From Veillonellaceae bacterium SB90 (lineage in GTDB: Bacteria > Bacillota > Negativicutes > Selenomonadales > Selenomonadaceae): a DNA stretch of 64,000 nt. How positions within the stretch are numbered: the first letter of the stretch is position 1; each line of letters starts with the position of its first letter. The position numbers and the translations under genes are program-made. Shown here one piece after another: positions 24,669 through 34,447 of the stretch. The stretch covers positions 1 through 64,000 of the forward strand of contig CABJCJ010000004.1 of NCBI GenBank assembly GCA_902364065.1, read 5' to 3'. The notes under the pieces were generated by a model that ran no database searches, had not been told where the DNA came from, and was given only the letters and a program-made list of their open reading frames with translations.

Positions 24669-25601
24669 ATGAGCAAGGTATACAACAGTGTTACGGAACT
24701 GATTGGCGGTACGCCGCTGCTGAAGGCCAACAACTTCATCAAGGCCAATGACCTCAAGGCCAATGTCTTCGTGAAGCTCGAGTATTTCAATCCGGCCGGC
24801 TCCGTCAAGGACCGCATCGCCAAGGCCATGATCGAGCAGGCTGAGAAAGATGGCAAGCTCAAGCCGGGTGCCACGATCATCGAGCCGACCTCCGGCAATA
24901 CGGGTATCGGCCTCGCGAGCGTTGCTGCGGCCCGCGGCTACAAGGCCATCCTGACGATGCCGGAGACGATGAGCGTTGAGCGCCGCAACCTGCTCAAGGC
25001 GTACGGCGCCAAGATTGTGCTGACGGATGGTTCCAGGGGCATGAAGGGTGCAATCGCCAAGGCTGAGGAACTCGCCAAGGAGACGCCGAATTCCTTCATC
25101 CCGGAGCAGTTCGCCAACCCCGCAAACCCGGCTGCGCATGAAGCGACGACGGGCCCGGAGATCTACAATGATCTCGACGGCAAGGTCGATGCGTTCATCG
25201 CAGGTGTCGGCACGGGCGGTACGCTGTCCGGTGTTGGCCACTATCTCAAGAAGCAGAACAAGGACATCCGTGTCGTAGCCGTTGAGCCTGCGACGAGCCC
25301 GGTCCTCTCGAAGGGCCAGGCCGGCCCGCACAAAATCCAGGGCATTGGCGCCGGTTTTGTGCCGGAAACGCTCGACACGAAGGTCTACGATGAGGTCATC
25401 GCCGTTGCCAACGAAGATGCCTTTAAGTATGGCCGCCAGTTCTCCCATGTTGAGGGCGTACTGATTGGCATTTCCTCGGGCGCGGCTCTGGCTGCTGCCA
25501 TCGAGCTCGCCAAGCGTCCGGAGTTTGAGGGCAAGAACATCGTGGCGCTGCTGCCGGATACGGGTGACCGCTATCTCTCCACGGAACTTTTCGCAGAATA
25601 A
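24669..25601 (+). CDS. cysK: Cysteine synthase A (O-acetylserine sulfhydrylase)
   Basis: PLP enzyme joining O-acetylserine and sulfide to give cysteine. 310 residues. The PLP lysine is K47 in NPAGSVKDR, the phosphate-binding and substrate loop is TSGNTG (74-79), and the glycine-rich [12 protein letters not shown] holds the cofactor phosphate. The C-terminal part has [14 protein letters not shown] 24669 follows TGGAGG; the upstream in-frame ATG at 24654 is not preferred. Transcribed alone, divergent from the Rrf2 gene. Confidence 0.96.
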   Translation: MSKVYNSVTELIGGTPLLKANNFIKANDLKANVFVKLEYFNPAGSVKDRIAKAMIEQAEKDGKLKPGATIIEPTSGNTGIGLASVAAARGYKAILTMPETMSVERRNLLKAYGAKIVLTDGSRGMKGAIAKAEELAKETPNSFIPEQFANPANPAAHEATTGPEIYNDLDGKVDAFIAGVGTGGTLSGVGHYLKKQNKDIRVVAVEPATSPVLSKGQAGPHKIQGIGAGFVPETLDTKVYDEVIAVANEDAFKYGRQFSHVEGVLIGISSGAALAAAIELAKRPEFEGKNIVALLPDTGDRYLSTELFAE

Positions 25602-25618
25602 CCCCTGTTGAACATGGA

Positions 25619-25668
25619 AGCTCCCGCTACGGAGCGCCCTCGCGGCGTTTCCGTACCGGGGGCTTTTT
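25619..25668 (+). terminator. Terminator after cysK
   Basis: AGCTCCCG...TACGGA pairs with TCCGTA...CGGGGGCT around a GCGCC/GGCGT inner stem, then TTTTTG. The TATAAT at 25673-25678, just beyond, may be the -10 of trkA. Confidence 0.75.
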
Positions 25669-25708
25669 GTGTTATAATGAAGCATGTGATTTTTTAGGAG
25701 GGATCGTC

Positions 25709-27061
25709 GTGCGTATTGTCGTAGTGGGTGCGGGCAAGCTGGGGTACAGCATTGCGGAACTGCTGTCGAAGGAGCAGTTCGATGTCGTGGTGATCGATCA
25801 CGATGAGAGCCAGCTGGAGGCCGTAAAAAACACGCTGGATGTATTGACCATCTATGCCAACGGTGCGAGCCCAATCACGATGGACGATTCCGACGTGCGC
25901 GGTGCCGACATTCTCATCGCCGTGACAGCCAGCGACGAAGTCAATATGGTCTGCTGCATCCTCGCGAAGAAGCACGGCATCAGCCATACGATTGCGCGCA
26001 TCCGCGACATGCAGTTCATGAGCGAGGCGCGCGAATACCTCAAGAAGAATTTTGACATCGACCTCATGCTGAATCCGGAGCTCATCACGGCCAACGAAAT
26101 CAACCGCATCCTGATGACGCCGGCCGCACTCGACGTCGAGGACTTTGCCCATGGCAAGATCCGCCTGTTCGAGACGAAGGTGCAGCGCCATTCACCGCTG
26201 GCGAATATCCCGCTCAAGGATATCCGGCTGCCGAAGGGCGTGCTGGCCGGCATGATCTTCCGCGATCACCGCATGATCATCCCGCACGGCGATGACTGCC
26301 TGCTGCCGCATGACAATGCGTATTTCATCGGCATTCCTGAGGAAATCGAGAAGTTCAGCAAGAATTTCGTGCAGCGCGACGCGCGCAAGCTGCATCGCGT
26401 CATCATCATTGGCGCGGGCCGCGCGGGGCGGGCCCTCGCGCCGATGCTCGAGAAGCAGGGCGTCAAGGTCAAGGTCATCGACAAGAACCGCGAGCGCTGC
26501 CGCCTGATGGCCGACAAGCTCGTCGATGGCATTGCCATCTGCGGCGACGGCACGGATATCGATCTCTTGACTGAAGAAGGCGTGGCCGAGGCCGACGTCG
26601 TCGTTTGCCTGACCGAGGATGACAAACTCAATCTCATGCTGGCCCTGCTGGCCCGTCATATGTCCGAGAACCGCACGAAGACGATTGTGCGTGTTTCGCG
26701 CAACGAATACGTGGAACTCATGGAAAAGGTGGGCGTCGATATCGTTCTTTCGGCCCGTCTGCTCTCTGCAAGTGAGGTGCTGGCTTTTGCACGCCGCGGC
26801 GGCGTCGTCTCCGTCTCACTGCTCGAGGGGGCGAAGGCCGAGGCCGTCGAGGTCATCGTGCAGGAGGGAGCGCCGGTCGCCGGCAAGCCGCTCTCTGCGG
26901 CCAAGCTGCCGCGCGAGTGCCTCGTCTGCGCGTATGTCCGCGAGGGCGAAGCGGCCATCCCGAACGGCACGACGGTGCTGCAGCCGGGGGATAGGACCAT
27001 CCTGTTCATCCAGACGCAGTATTCCAAGAAAGTCATGAAGTATTTCAAGGGCAGGGAGTAA
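25709..27061 (+). CDS. trkA: Trk potassium uptake regulatory subunit TrkA
   Basis: Cytosolic gating subunit of the Trk K+ channel/transporter. 450 residues in two RCK repeats: the first Rossmann motif is VVVGAGKLGYSIAE at the N-terminus, the second is IIIGAGRAGRALAP near residue 232, each followed by a TrkA_C-type domain. Ligands are probably NAD(H)/ATP. The GTG start at 25709 has AGGAGGG upstream; the longer frame from 25667 runs into the terminator. It is followed after 2 bases by the first of two trkH genes, so one TrkA may serve both channels. Confidence 0.93.
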   Translation: MRIVVVGAGKLGYSIAELLSKEQFDVVVIDHDESQLEAVKNTLDVLTIYANGASPITMDDSDVRGADILIAVTASDEVNMVCCILAKKHGISHTIARIRDMQFMSEAREYLKKNFDIDLMLNPELITANEINRILMTPAALDVEDFAHGKIRLFETKVQRHSPLANIPLKDIRLPKGVLAGMIFRDHRMIIPHGDDCLLPHDNAYFIGIPEEIEKFSKNFVQRDARKLHRVIIIGAGRAGRALAPMLEKQGVKVKVIDKNRERCRLMADKLVDGIAICGDGTDIDLLTEEGVAEADVVVCLTEDDKLNLMLALLARHMSENRTKTIVRVSRNEYVELMEKVGVDIVLSARLLSASEVLAFARRGGVVSVSLLEGAKAEAVEVIVQEGAPVAGKPLSAAKLPRECLVCAYVREGEAAIPNGTTVLQPGDRTILFIQTQYSKKVMKYFKGRE

Positions 27062-27063
27062 GT

Positions 27064-28542
27064 ATGAAGAAATCCAGTCGCGGCGTCTGGGAGCTCGAGC
27101 TCTTCTGGCTGCTGATGGGCCGCGTGGCCGAGATCATGGGCGGCGCTCTGCTCATTCCCGTGGCGGACGGGCTGTTCTGGCACGAGACGGACATCTGGGT
27201 CTTCCTCGTGCCGTCCGTGCTGGCCTTTGCGCTCGGCGGAGCCTTCTGCTATCTGGGGCGGCATCACATGCGCCAGCTCAATGTCTGGGAGGGCGCGCTT
27301 TTCATGGTGCTCGTCTGGCCCATGCTTTCCGTCTTCGGCATGATGCCCTACGTGCTCGCGGATGTCATACGCGATCCGCTGACGGCGCTCTTCGAGAGCG
27401 TGGCGGCCGTCACGACGACGGGAATCTCATGCTATACGTATACGGATTTTGTCATGCCGCACAGCCTCGTGCTCTGGCACAGCCTGCTAAACTGGCTCGG
27501 CGGCCTCAACTTCATCCTCATCCTGACGACCGTTCTGCCGCAGGTCAGCGGCTGCTTCGGGCTCACGCTCACAGCACGCCAGAGCATCTTCTTCAGCCCG
27601 CTGTGGAACAAGATGGCTTCTTCGGCCTGGCAGGGCTTCCGCATCTACGCGGTCCTGACACTCCTTTCCTTCGCGCTCTTCCTGCTCGCGGGCCTCATGC
27701 CCTTCGACGCCGTCACGAGTGCACTCGTGACGCTTTCCTCCAGTGGTACGGCGGATCCGTCGCTCTTCATGCCGTATGACCTCTGGCCGCTGGAACTCGC
27801 GGCCGGCATCTCGATGGTGCTGGCCGCGCTCAACCCGCTGCTCTGCTGGAAATCCTGGCAGCGGCGCAGCATCCGCCTCTTCCTGCGCGATACGGAATGG
27901 CAGGTGTACCTCATGATTCTCGTGGCCGGCGGCGTGCTGATTGCGCTGAATCTTTCGCGCAACGGCCTCTGCGATGGCGTGACGAGCCTGCGTTACGGCT
28001 TTTTCCAGGCAGCGTCCTTCCTGTCGACCTGTGGCTTTGTCTCAGCGCCCTGCTGGGACTGGCCGCCGTTTTCGCGCCTGCTGCTCTTCATCTTCGTCTT
28101 CATCGGCGGCTGCATCGGCTCGGCGGGCGGCGGCATCAAGGTCATCCGCTTTCTCGTGCTGCTGCGCATGGCTCTGGCGGAAGTCCGTCACACGCTGCAT
28201 CCGCATATGGTCGTGAGCATCAAGGTGGACGGGCTGGCCGTGCCTGCCAAGGTCGTCGGACGCATCCTGTCCTTCTTTTTCCTGTTCATCGCCATCTTTG
28301 CTCTCTCGGCGCTCGTGATCTCGCTCTCGGGCGTCTCGATGATGCAGGCCATGGGCGTGGCGGCCGGCTGCCTGACGAGCGCGGGCAGCACGGCCGCGCT
28401 CTTCGGCAGCGGGGACTTTTTATGGACGCCGTACTGGCTCAAGATGTTCTGTGCCTTTCTCATGGTGCTTGGACGCATCGAGATCTTTTCGTTCTTCGTG
28501 CTCATTGACCGCGGCGTGCGCTCTTTCGGCAAGAACTGGTAA
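27064..28542 (+). CDS. trkH: TrkH-family potassium channel subunit (first copy)
   Basis: 492-residue membrane protein with the four-fold M1-P-M2 design of TrkH/KtrB. Candidate filter segments with their glycines are VTTTGISCYT (P1), LSSSGTADPS (P2), LSTCGFVSAP (P3) and TSAGSTAALFG (P4). P2 deviates from the more usual GxG-type loop. A GCIGSAGGGIKVIRF segment matches the family loop after the third pore. It lies 2 bases after trkA and 11 bases before a second trkH, with which it shares only moderate similarity by eye. Confidence 0.9.
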   Translation: MKKSSRGVWELELFWLLMGRVAEIMGGALLIPVADGLFWHETDIWVFLVPSVLAFALGGAFCYLGRHHMRQLNVWEGALFMVLVWPMLSVFGMMPYVLADVIRDPLTALFESVAAVTTTGISCYTYTDFVMPHSLVLWHSLLNWLGGLNFILILTTVLPQVSGCFGLTLTARQSIFFSPLWNKMASSAWQGFRIYAVLTLLSFALFLLAGLMPFDAVTSALVTLSSSGTADPSLFMPYDLWPLELAAGISMVLAALNPLLCWKSWQRRSIRLFLRDTEWQVYLMILVAGGVLIALNLSRNGLCDGVTSLRYGFFQAASFLSTCGFVSAPCWDWPPFSRLLLFIFVFIGGCIGSAGGGIKVIRFLVLLRMALAEVRHTLHPHMVVSIKVDGLAVPAKVVGRILSFFFLFIAIFALSALVISLSGVSMMQAMGVAAGCLTSAGSTAALFGSGDFLWTPYWLKMFCAFLMVLGRIEIFSFFVLIDRGVRSFGKNW

Positions 28543-28553
28543 AGGGGTATCTT

Positions 28554-30005
28554 ATGAACTACAATCTCATATGCTACATCCTCGGCCGCCTCGTCATGGC
28601 GGAAGCCTTGATCCTGATGGTGCCGCTGGCCATGGCCGTCTGGAATCAGGAACCGAGCATCTTGGCCTTTACCGTCTCGATGCTCGTCTGTTTCCTTGTC
28701 AGCGGGCTCCTGCAGCTGCGCGGACGGTCGGGCAAGGGACAGATGACGATGCGCGAGGGCGCGGCCATTACGGGCCTCGGTTGGCTGCTCGCGACGGGCC
28801 TCGGCATGCTGCCTTATCTCCTGAGCGGTTCGCTCGGGCTTCTCGACGGCTTATTTGAGAGCATCTCGGGGTTTACGGGCACGGGCGCAACCGTCATGAC
28901 GAGCATCGAGGCGCAGCCGCTCAGCATCCTGTTCTGGCGCATGATGACACATTGGTTTGGCGGACTCGGCATCATCGTCATCTTCATTGCCATCCTGCCG
29001 CAGGCCGGTCAAAGCACGGTCTACATGTACAATGCAGAAACCTCCGGCCCTACGCAGGATCGCGTGCTGCCGCGCCTGCGCGACATGACGAAGGTCCTGT
29101 TCTTCATGTATCTGATCTTCACGGTGACGGCCTGCTTCGTTTATCTTTGCTGCGGGCTTCCCCTCTTTGACGCCATGACGCACGCGATGAGCACGATCGG
29201 GGCCGGCGGCTTTTCCATTTACGACGACAATGCCATGCATTTCGACAGCCCCCTCGTCGAGGGATGGATGACCTTTTTCATGATCCTGTCGGGCGGCAAT
29301 TTCGCTCTCTACTACAGGGCATGGCAGAAAGGGCCGCGCGTCTTTCGCCGCAATACGGAATTCAAGGCATATCTCGGCATCCTGTTTGCCGCGATGCTGC
29401 TCATTACGGCAAATCTCGTGGCGGAGTTCGGCCTCGTTCCGTTCGAGGCGTTTCGCTACGCGAGCTTCCAGGTCGGTTCGCTCTCGACGACGGGTTTTGT
29501 CTCGACGGATTTTGACCAGTGGCCGTCGTTTTCCAAGGGGCTCCTGATGCTCCTGATGATCAGCGGCGGCTGTGCGGGCTCTACGGCCGGCGGCATCAAG
29601 ATCTCGCGCGTCGTGCTGCTCGTCAAGAATGCCTGGGCCGTCGTGCATCAGAAGCTCAGCCCGCGGCGCGTCATCCGCGCGAGCATGAACGGCGTGGAAG
29701 TTGAGGATGATGTACTCGTGCGCGTCGAGCAATTCTTCTTTCTCTACATGCTGTTCATCGTCCTCTGGGCGCTGCTTTTGACCTGGGATGGGTTTGGCGT
29801 TTTCGATGCCATCGGCATCAGCGTCACGACGATGGGCTGTGTCGGCCCGGCCTTCGGCGTGGCCGGCGCCACCTGCACGTATGCGGGGTTCTCGGATTTT
29901 TCGAAGAGCATCCTCTGCATCTCGATGCTGCTCGGCCGCCTCGAGATGTTTACGCTGCTCGTCATGCTGAGCCCCGAGTTCTGGAAGATCCGCCATCGCT
30001 GGTAA
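28554..30005 (+). CDS. trkH: TrkH-family potassium channel subunit (second copy)
   Basis: 483 residues. Pore loops are [13 protein letters not shown] (P1), [13 protein letters not shown] (P2), [15 protein letters not shown] (P3) and [11 protein letters not shown] (P4), closer to canonical TrkH than the first copy. The conserved [15 protein letters not shown] follows P3. GGGGTATCTT precedes the ATG. It completes a trkA-trkH-trkH operon. K+ selectivity is the default for the family; Na+-coupled and Na+-permeable variants exist. Confidence 0.92.
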   Translation: MNYNLICYILGRLVMAEALILMVPLAMAVWNQEPSILAFTVSMLVCFLVSGLLQLRGRSGKGQMTMREGAAITGLGWLLATGLGMLPYLLSGSLGLLDGLFESISGFTGTGATVMTSIEAQPLSILFWRMMTHWFGGLGIIVIFIAILPQAGQSTVYMYNAETSGPTQDRVLPRLRDMTKVLFFMYLIFTVTACFVYLCCGLPLFDAMTHAMSTIGAGGFSIYDDNAMHFDSPLVEGWMTFFMILSGGNFALYYRAWQKGPRVFRRNTEFKAYLGILFAAMLLITANLVAEFGLVPFEAFRYASFQVGSLSTTGFVSTDFDQWPSFSKGLLMLLMISGGCAGSTAGGIKISRVVLLVKNAWAVVHQKLSPRRVIRASMNGVEVEDDVLVRVEQFFFLYMLFIVLWALLLTWDGFGVFDAIGISVTTMGCVGPAFGVAGATCTYAGFSDFSKSILCISMLLGRLEMFTLLVMLSPEFWKIRHRW

Positions 30006-30189
30006 TGACGGGCAGGACAAACTCCTCACTTTTGAGCCTGCGTCAATTGTGATATACTTTTTGTAGGATACGCATTGCGCATTCATGTTTGATTCACGCG
30101 ACGTGGTTGGCTGTATGCTGAATATGCCGGCGTGAATCGGAATACACGGAATAAATTCAGAGCCGTTTTAGGAAGGGTGTATCGCGTAT

Positions 30190-31131
30190 ATGGTCAGCAA
30201 TCTGCTTGTGGCGATTGGCGCTGTCGTGCCGATGTTCTGCCTGATGTTCATCGGTGCCATGGTCAAGCGCATGAAGCTCCTGACGGATGAGGAGCTCGTC
30301 CATGTCAATCGCATGGTCTTTCGTATTTTCTTCTTCTGCATGATGTTCTACAACATCTACACAACGGATATTGCCACGACGTTCCGTCCCAATCTCATCC
30401 TGTTCGGAGCGGGCGGTGTTCTGGCAACGGCGCTCATCGCTGGCATCATCGTCTGTGCAATCGAGCCGTCGAACAAGCGCCGCGGCGCCATGATCCAGGC
30501 TACGTTCCGCAGCAACTTCGTGCTCATGGGCATCCCGCTCATTGCCAATATCTTCGGTGACGACCAGCTGGCCATCCCGACGATGATGATTGCCATCATC
30601 GTGCCGATCTACAACATCGTCTCGGTCTTCATTCTCGAGACGTTCCGCGGCGGGCATTTCTACCTGCCCGGCATTCTCCTCGGCGTGCTCAAGAATCCGA
30701 TGATCCTCGGCGCAATCTTGGGCGCAGCCTTCCTGATCCTCGGTATCCCCATCCCGAAGCCCGTGCTCAAGCCGATCGGCCAAGTCGCGGCAGCCACGAC
30801 GCCTGTCGCCCTCATCATCCTCGGTGCCTCGTTCAAGGGGGGCAGCTTCCACAATCATCTGCCGCAGCTCGTGGGCTGTGTGCTCGCCCGTCTCATCATC
30901 GTGCCGACCATTATGCTGGGGCTGGCAATCTTCTTGGGCTTCCGCGGCATCGAGCTCGTGACGCTCGTCGCCATCTTCGCCACGCCGTGTGCTGTCGCCG
31001 GCTTTGCCATGGCGCAGCAGATGAACAGCGACGCGGAGCTCGCGGGCAACTGCGTCGTTTACACGAGCGCGCTGTCGTGCTTCACGATCTTCGGCTGGAT
31101 TTTTCTGCTGAAGACGCTCAGCCTGTTCTGA
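30190..31131 (+). CDS. AEC-family (auxin efflux carrier-like) transporter
   Basis: A 313-residue inner-membrane protein with about ten hydrophobic helices in two repeats, matching the bacterial AEC family (RSNFVLMGIPLIANIFG in the middle; FATPCAVAGFAMAQQM near the end). Bacterial members move organic acids such as malate or malonate; the substrate here cannot be told. It is followed 36 bases later by the RpiR-type gene, so the pair may be co-transcribed. Confidence 0.85.
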   Translation: MVSNLLVAIGAVVPMFCLMFIGAMVKRMKLLTDEELVHVNRMVFRIFFFCMMFYNIYTTDIATTFRPNLILFGAGGVLATALIAGIIVCAIEPSNKRRGAMIQATFRSNFVLMGIPLIANIFGDDQLAIPTMMIAIIVPIYNIVSVFILETFRGGHFYLPGILLGVLKNPMILGAILGAAFLILGIPIPKPVLKPIGQVAAATTPVALIILGASFKGGSFHNHLPQLVGCVLARLIIVPTIMLGLAIFLGFRGIELVTLVAIFATPCAVAGFAMAQQMNSDAELAGNCVVYTSALSCFTIFGWIFLLKTLSLF

Positions 31132-31167
31132 TTTTCCCTGTTTACACGTTAGATGGAGGACTCCCTT

Positions 31168-31962
31168 ATGCGTCTCGACGAACTCATCAATACCAACCGC
31201 CAGGCTCTGAACGACACGGATATGGTCATCTGGAAGTACATCCTGCAGCATCGTGCGGCCGCTCGCCATATTTCCATCCATGAACTCGCGCGCGCCTGCT
31301 GTGTCTCGAGCACGACCATCGTGCGCTTCTCGCAGAAGCTTGGGCTCGACGGCTTCGGTGAGCTCAAGGCCATTCTCAAGATGGAGGAGGTGGAGCAGCC
31401 GCATTACAACTCCAATGTGCTCGACGACCTCAGCGACTTCTACCTGAAGACGGGCGAGAAGATCTTCAAGCGCAACTTCGACAGTGCCAGCCGCCTCGTG
31501 CACGAGGCGAACCGCGTCTTCACGTTTGCCTCGGGCTACGTACAGGCCAATGTCTTGCAGGAGCTCAAGCGCCTTTTCTTTTACGACAACGTCTTTCTCT
31601 ACGACATCCCGGCTCGCGAGGAATTCTATTCTGTGCTGCCGACGCTGACGAAGGACGACCTTTTCATCATCGTCTCGCTCTCGGGGGAATCTCCCTCTGT
31701 CGTCGAGATTGCGCGGGAACTCCAGCTGCGCGACATCCCGCTCATCTCCATCACAAAGCTCCATGACAACACGCTCGCGAGCCTCTCAACGGTCAATCTC
31801 TACATCTCACCGGCCGAATTCCAGCTTTACGATGCCGATGATGGCAAGCACATCTCCTTCAAGTCCATGATGCCGTATTTCATGCTGATTGAAGTCTGGT
31901 ACGTCAAGTATCGCATTTACGTGCATCGACTGAAACAGAAGAATATTCAATCAACAATATAA
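31168..31962 (+). CDS. RpiR-family transcriptional regulator (HTH plus SIS)
   Basis: 264 residues. The N-terminal helix-turn-helix (about 30-75: HELARACCVSSTTIVRFSQK) is followed by a SIS phosphosugar-binding domain (about 110-245: FIIVSLSGESPSVVEIARE). Proteins of this type sense sugar phosphates and control sugar-use genes. ATG 31168 follows GGAGG; the upstream in-frame ATG at 31153 would place the ribosome site inside the gene. The alpha-glucoside PTS operon starts 276 bases downstream and is its likely target. Confidence 0.9.
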   Translation: MRLDELINTNRQALNDTDMVIWKYILQHRAAARHISIHELARACCVSSTTIVRFSQKLGLDGFGELKAILKMEEVEQPHYNSNVLDDLSDFYLKTGEKIFKRNFDSASRLVHEANRVFTFASGYVQANVLQELKRLFFYDNVFLYDIPAREEFYSVLPTLTKDDLFIIVSLSGESPSVVEIARELQLRDIPLISITKLHDNTLASLSTVNLYISPAEFQLYDADDGKHISFKSMMPYFMLIEVWYVKYRIYVHRLKQKNIQSTI

Positions 31963-32062
31963 ACAATAAATAATGGTGAAGGGCCTTGAGCCCTTGATAT
32001 TGCTGAGGTGTATCAATATTCTCAGAATGTACCAAGGTACACGAGAGGGGCAATGTGCCTGA

Positions 32063-32097
32063 AGCCCGCGAAACTATTGCGTTCGCGGGCTTTTTCT
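32063..32097 (+). terminator. Terminator after the RpiR gene
   Basis: AGCCCGCGAA pairs with TTCGCGGGCT (loop of 9), then TTTTC. Between it and the PTS start the DNA holds TCGAAACGGTAGCA (32189-32202), an imperfect cre-like word, and no clear promoter. Confidence 0.85.
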
Positions 32098-32237
32098 AGT
32101 ATTCTTTAGGTACAGGATATCCAAGGAGATGGATCGGGGGATTGCGAATCCACCCTCTTGGATGACACGCCGAATCGATACCAACCAATCGAAACGGTAG
32201 CAATCATAAAGGGTAATGAGAAATAGGGGGAATGAAC

Positions 32238-34358
32238 ATGTCGATCAAGAAAGATCGCGTCATGCAAGAATTGCAACGGTTCGGCGGCGCCATGTACACG
32301 CCAGTCATCCTGTTCGCATTCTTCGGTCTCACGGTTGCCATCTCGATTGTCTGCAAGAACACGATGCTTCTTGGCAGTATCGCAGACAAAGGCACCGTCT
32401 GGTATGATTTCTGGTTTGTCGTAGAACAGGGTGCCTGGACGGTATTCGCCCAGATGCCAATCCTCTTCGCCATCGCCGTGCCAATCGGCTTTGCGAAAAA
32501 GGAACCTGCGCGCTGCGCAATGGAATCCTTCGTCATCTACATGTGCTTCAACTACTTCATCTCCGCTTTCCTGACACTGCACGGTGACTTCTTCGGCGTG
32601 GATTACAGCCAGGCAGCTGGTGCGGGCACAGGCCTCGCGATGATCGCAAACATCAAGACGCTCGACATGGGCATGCTCGGTGCTATCTTCATTGCCTGCT
32701 GCTCCGCCTGGATCCACAACCACTTCTATGATACCGAGATTCCGGATTGGCTCGGCATCTTCAAGGGTCCTGCCTTCGTCGTTGCCGTCGGCTTCGCTGT
32801 CATGATTCCGATGGCCCTGATCTTCTGCTTCGTATGGCCGGCTGTCCAGCACGCCATCGAGCAGTTCCAGTTTTTCCTCAAGACGAGCGGCATCATCGGC
32901 GTATGGTGCTACACCTTCTCCGAACGCATCCTGCTGCCGGCTGGTTTGCATCACTTCATCTACCTGCCGTTCATCTTTGGCCCGGCCGTCTGCGATGGCG
33001 GTATCCAGGCTTACTGGCTCCAGCACCTCAACGATTTCGCTACGAGCGCACATTCTTTGAAAGAAATGTTCCCGGAAGGCGGCTTCGCCCTCCACGGTAT
33101 GTCCAAGGTCTTCGGTCTGCCGGGCGCTGCCCTCGCTATGTATTTCTGCGCTAAGCCGGAGAAACGCAAGAAGGTTGCTACGCTCCTGATTCCGGCGACG
33201 ATTACGGCTGTTCTCTGCGGCATCACTGAACCGCTTGAATTCACCTTCCTCTTCGTCGCACCGCTCCTCTACGCTGTGCATGCAGTCCTCGCTGCAACGC
33301 TTTCCGCAACGCTTTACTTCTTCGGTCTTTCCGGTAACTTCGGCGGCGGCCTCATCGACTGCTTCGTCCAGAACTGGATTCCGCTGTTCAAGTACCATGC
33401 AGGTACTTACATCATGCAGCTCATCGTAGGTTTCTCCTTCACGGCAATCTACTTCTTCGTATTCCGTTATCTCATCCTCAAGAACGATTATAAGACGCCG
33501 GGCCGCACGGACGACGATGAAGAGGATAAGCTCTTCACGAAGGCCGAGTACAAAGCCAAGAAAGAAATGGAAAAGAAAGGCCTTGCCAACAACCCGGATG
33601 CTCTGAAGGCTCAGGTATTCCTCGATAACCTCGGCGGCCCGTCCAACATCAAGGAAGTCACGAACTGCGCAACGCGTCTGCGCGTCACGGTCGCAGATCC
33701 GGATAAAGTTGCTTCGGCAGGCAAGTTCACGAAAGCCGGTGCTTTCGGCCTCGTCAAGAACGGCCATGCCATCCAGGTCATCGTCGGTCTCTCCGTACCG
33801 AATGTTCGCAGCTATTTCGATGCTCTCCTGAAGGGTGATCTTGCTGACGTAGCTGTTGAGGCGAAGGCAGCAGCCAACCCGAGCGAACCCGTTCAGACGG
33901 ATCTTTCCATGAAACTCACGGCATTTGCTACCGGCAAACTCATCGATATGACGGAAGTACCGGATGATGTGTTCTCCCAGAAGATGATGGGCGACGGCGT
34001 TGCCATCGAACCGACGACGGAAATGGTCGTAGCTCCGGCTGACGGCGAAGTCACCATGATCATGGAAGGTTCCTATCACGCCATCGGCATGCGCCTCGAC
34101 AACGGTGCCGAGATCCTCATCCACATCGGCCTCGATACGGTCAAGATGGAAGGCAAGGGCTTCCGCTGCCTGACGAAACAGGGTGCGAAAGTCAAGGCCG
34201 GCGACGACCTCATCGGCTTCAGCCGCGATGCCATCAAGGCTGCCGGCTACAAGGATACGATCATCCTCGCTGTGACGAACAGCAATGAGTATCCGCAAAT
34301 GAAGAAAGCTGCTGACGGCGACGTCAAAGTCAACGAAACCCCAATCATCTCCTTCTGA
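32238..34358 (+). CDS. Alpha-glucoside-type PTS permease, IIC-IIB-IIA
   Basis: A 706-residue fused PTS transporter of the glucose superfamily. IIC (residues 1 to about 420) has about ten helices and GITEPLEFTFLFVAP; IIB has the phosphorylated Cys477 in VTNCATRLRV; the C-terminal glucose-type IIA has the phosphorylated His629 in EILIHIGLDTV. The IIC type resembles the AglA/MalX alpha-glucoside and maltose permeases more than the sucrose permease at 19959. A GH13 glucosidase gene follows, so the imported sugar is probably a phosphorylated alpha-glucoside (maltose, isomaltose, trehalose or a sucrose isomer). I chose ATG 32238, 7 bases after GGGGG; the ATG at 32232 is too close to it. Confidence 0.9.
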   Translation: MSIKKDRVMQELQRFGGAMYTPVILFAFFGLTVAISIVCKNTMLLGSIADKGTVWYDFWFVVEQGAWTVFAQMPILFAIAVPIGFAKKEPARCAMESFVIYMCFNYFISAFLTLHGDFFGVDYSQAAGAGTGLAMIANIKTLDMGMLGAIFIACCSAWIHNHFYDTEIPDWLGIFKGPAFVVAVGFAVMIPMALIFCFVWPAVQHAIEQFQFFLKTSGIIGVWCYTFSERILLPAGLHHFIYLPFIFGPAVCDGGIQAYWLQHLNDFATSAHSLKEMFPEGGFALHGMSKVFGLPGAALAMYFCAKPEKRKKVATLLIPATITAVLCGITEPLEFTFLFVAPLLYAVHAVLAATLSATLYFFGLSGNFGGGLIDCFVQNWIPLFKYHAGTYIMQLIVGFSFTAIYFFVFRYLILKNDYKTPGRTDDDEEDKLFTKAEYKAKKEMEKKGLANNPDALKAQVFLDNLGGPSNIKEVTNCATRLRVTVADPDKVASAGKFTKAGAFGLVKNGHAIQVIVGLSVPNVRSYFDALLKGDLADVAVEAKAAANPSEPVQTDLSMKLTAFATGKLIDMTEVPDDVFSQKMMGDGVAIEPTTEMVVAPADGEVTMIMEGSYHAIGMRLDNGAEILIHIGLDTVKMEGKGFRCLTKQGAKVKAGDDLIGFSRDAIKAAGYKDTIILAVTNSNEYPQMKKAADGDVKVNETPIISF

Positions 34359-34447
34359 TTCAACATATGTGAATGTGAGAGTGGAGCGTGGATCTCTCCA
34401 CACTCCACTCTCGTATTTCACGGGAACCGGAAGAAAGGAGTATTCTC

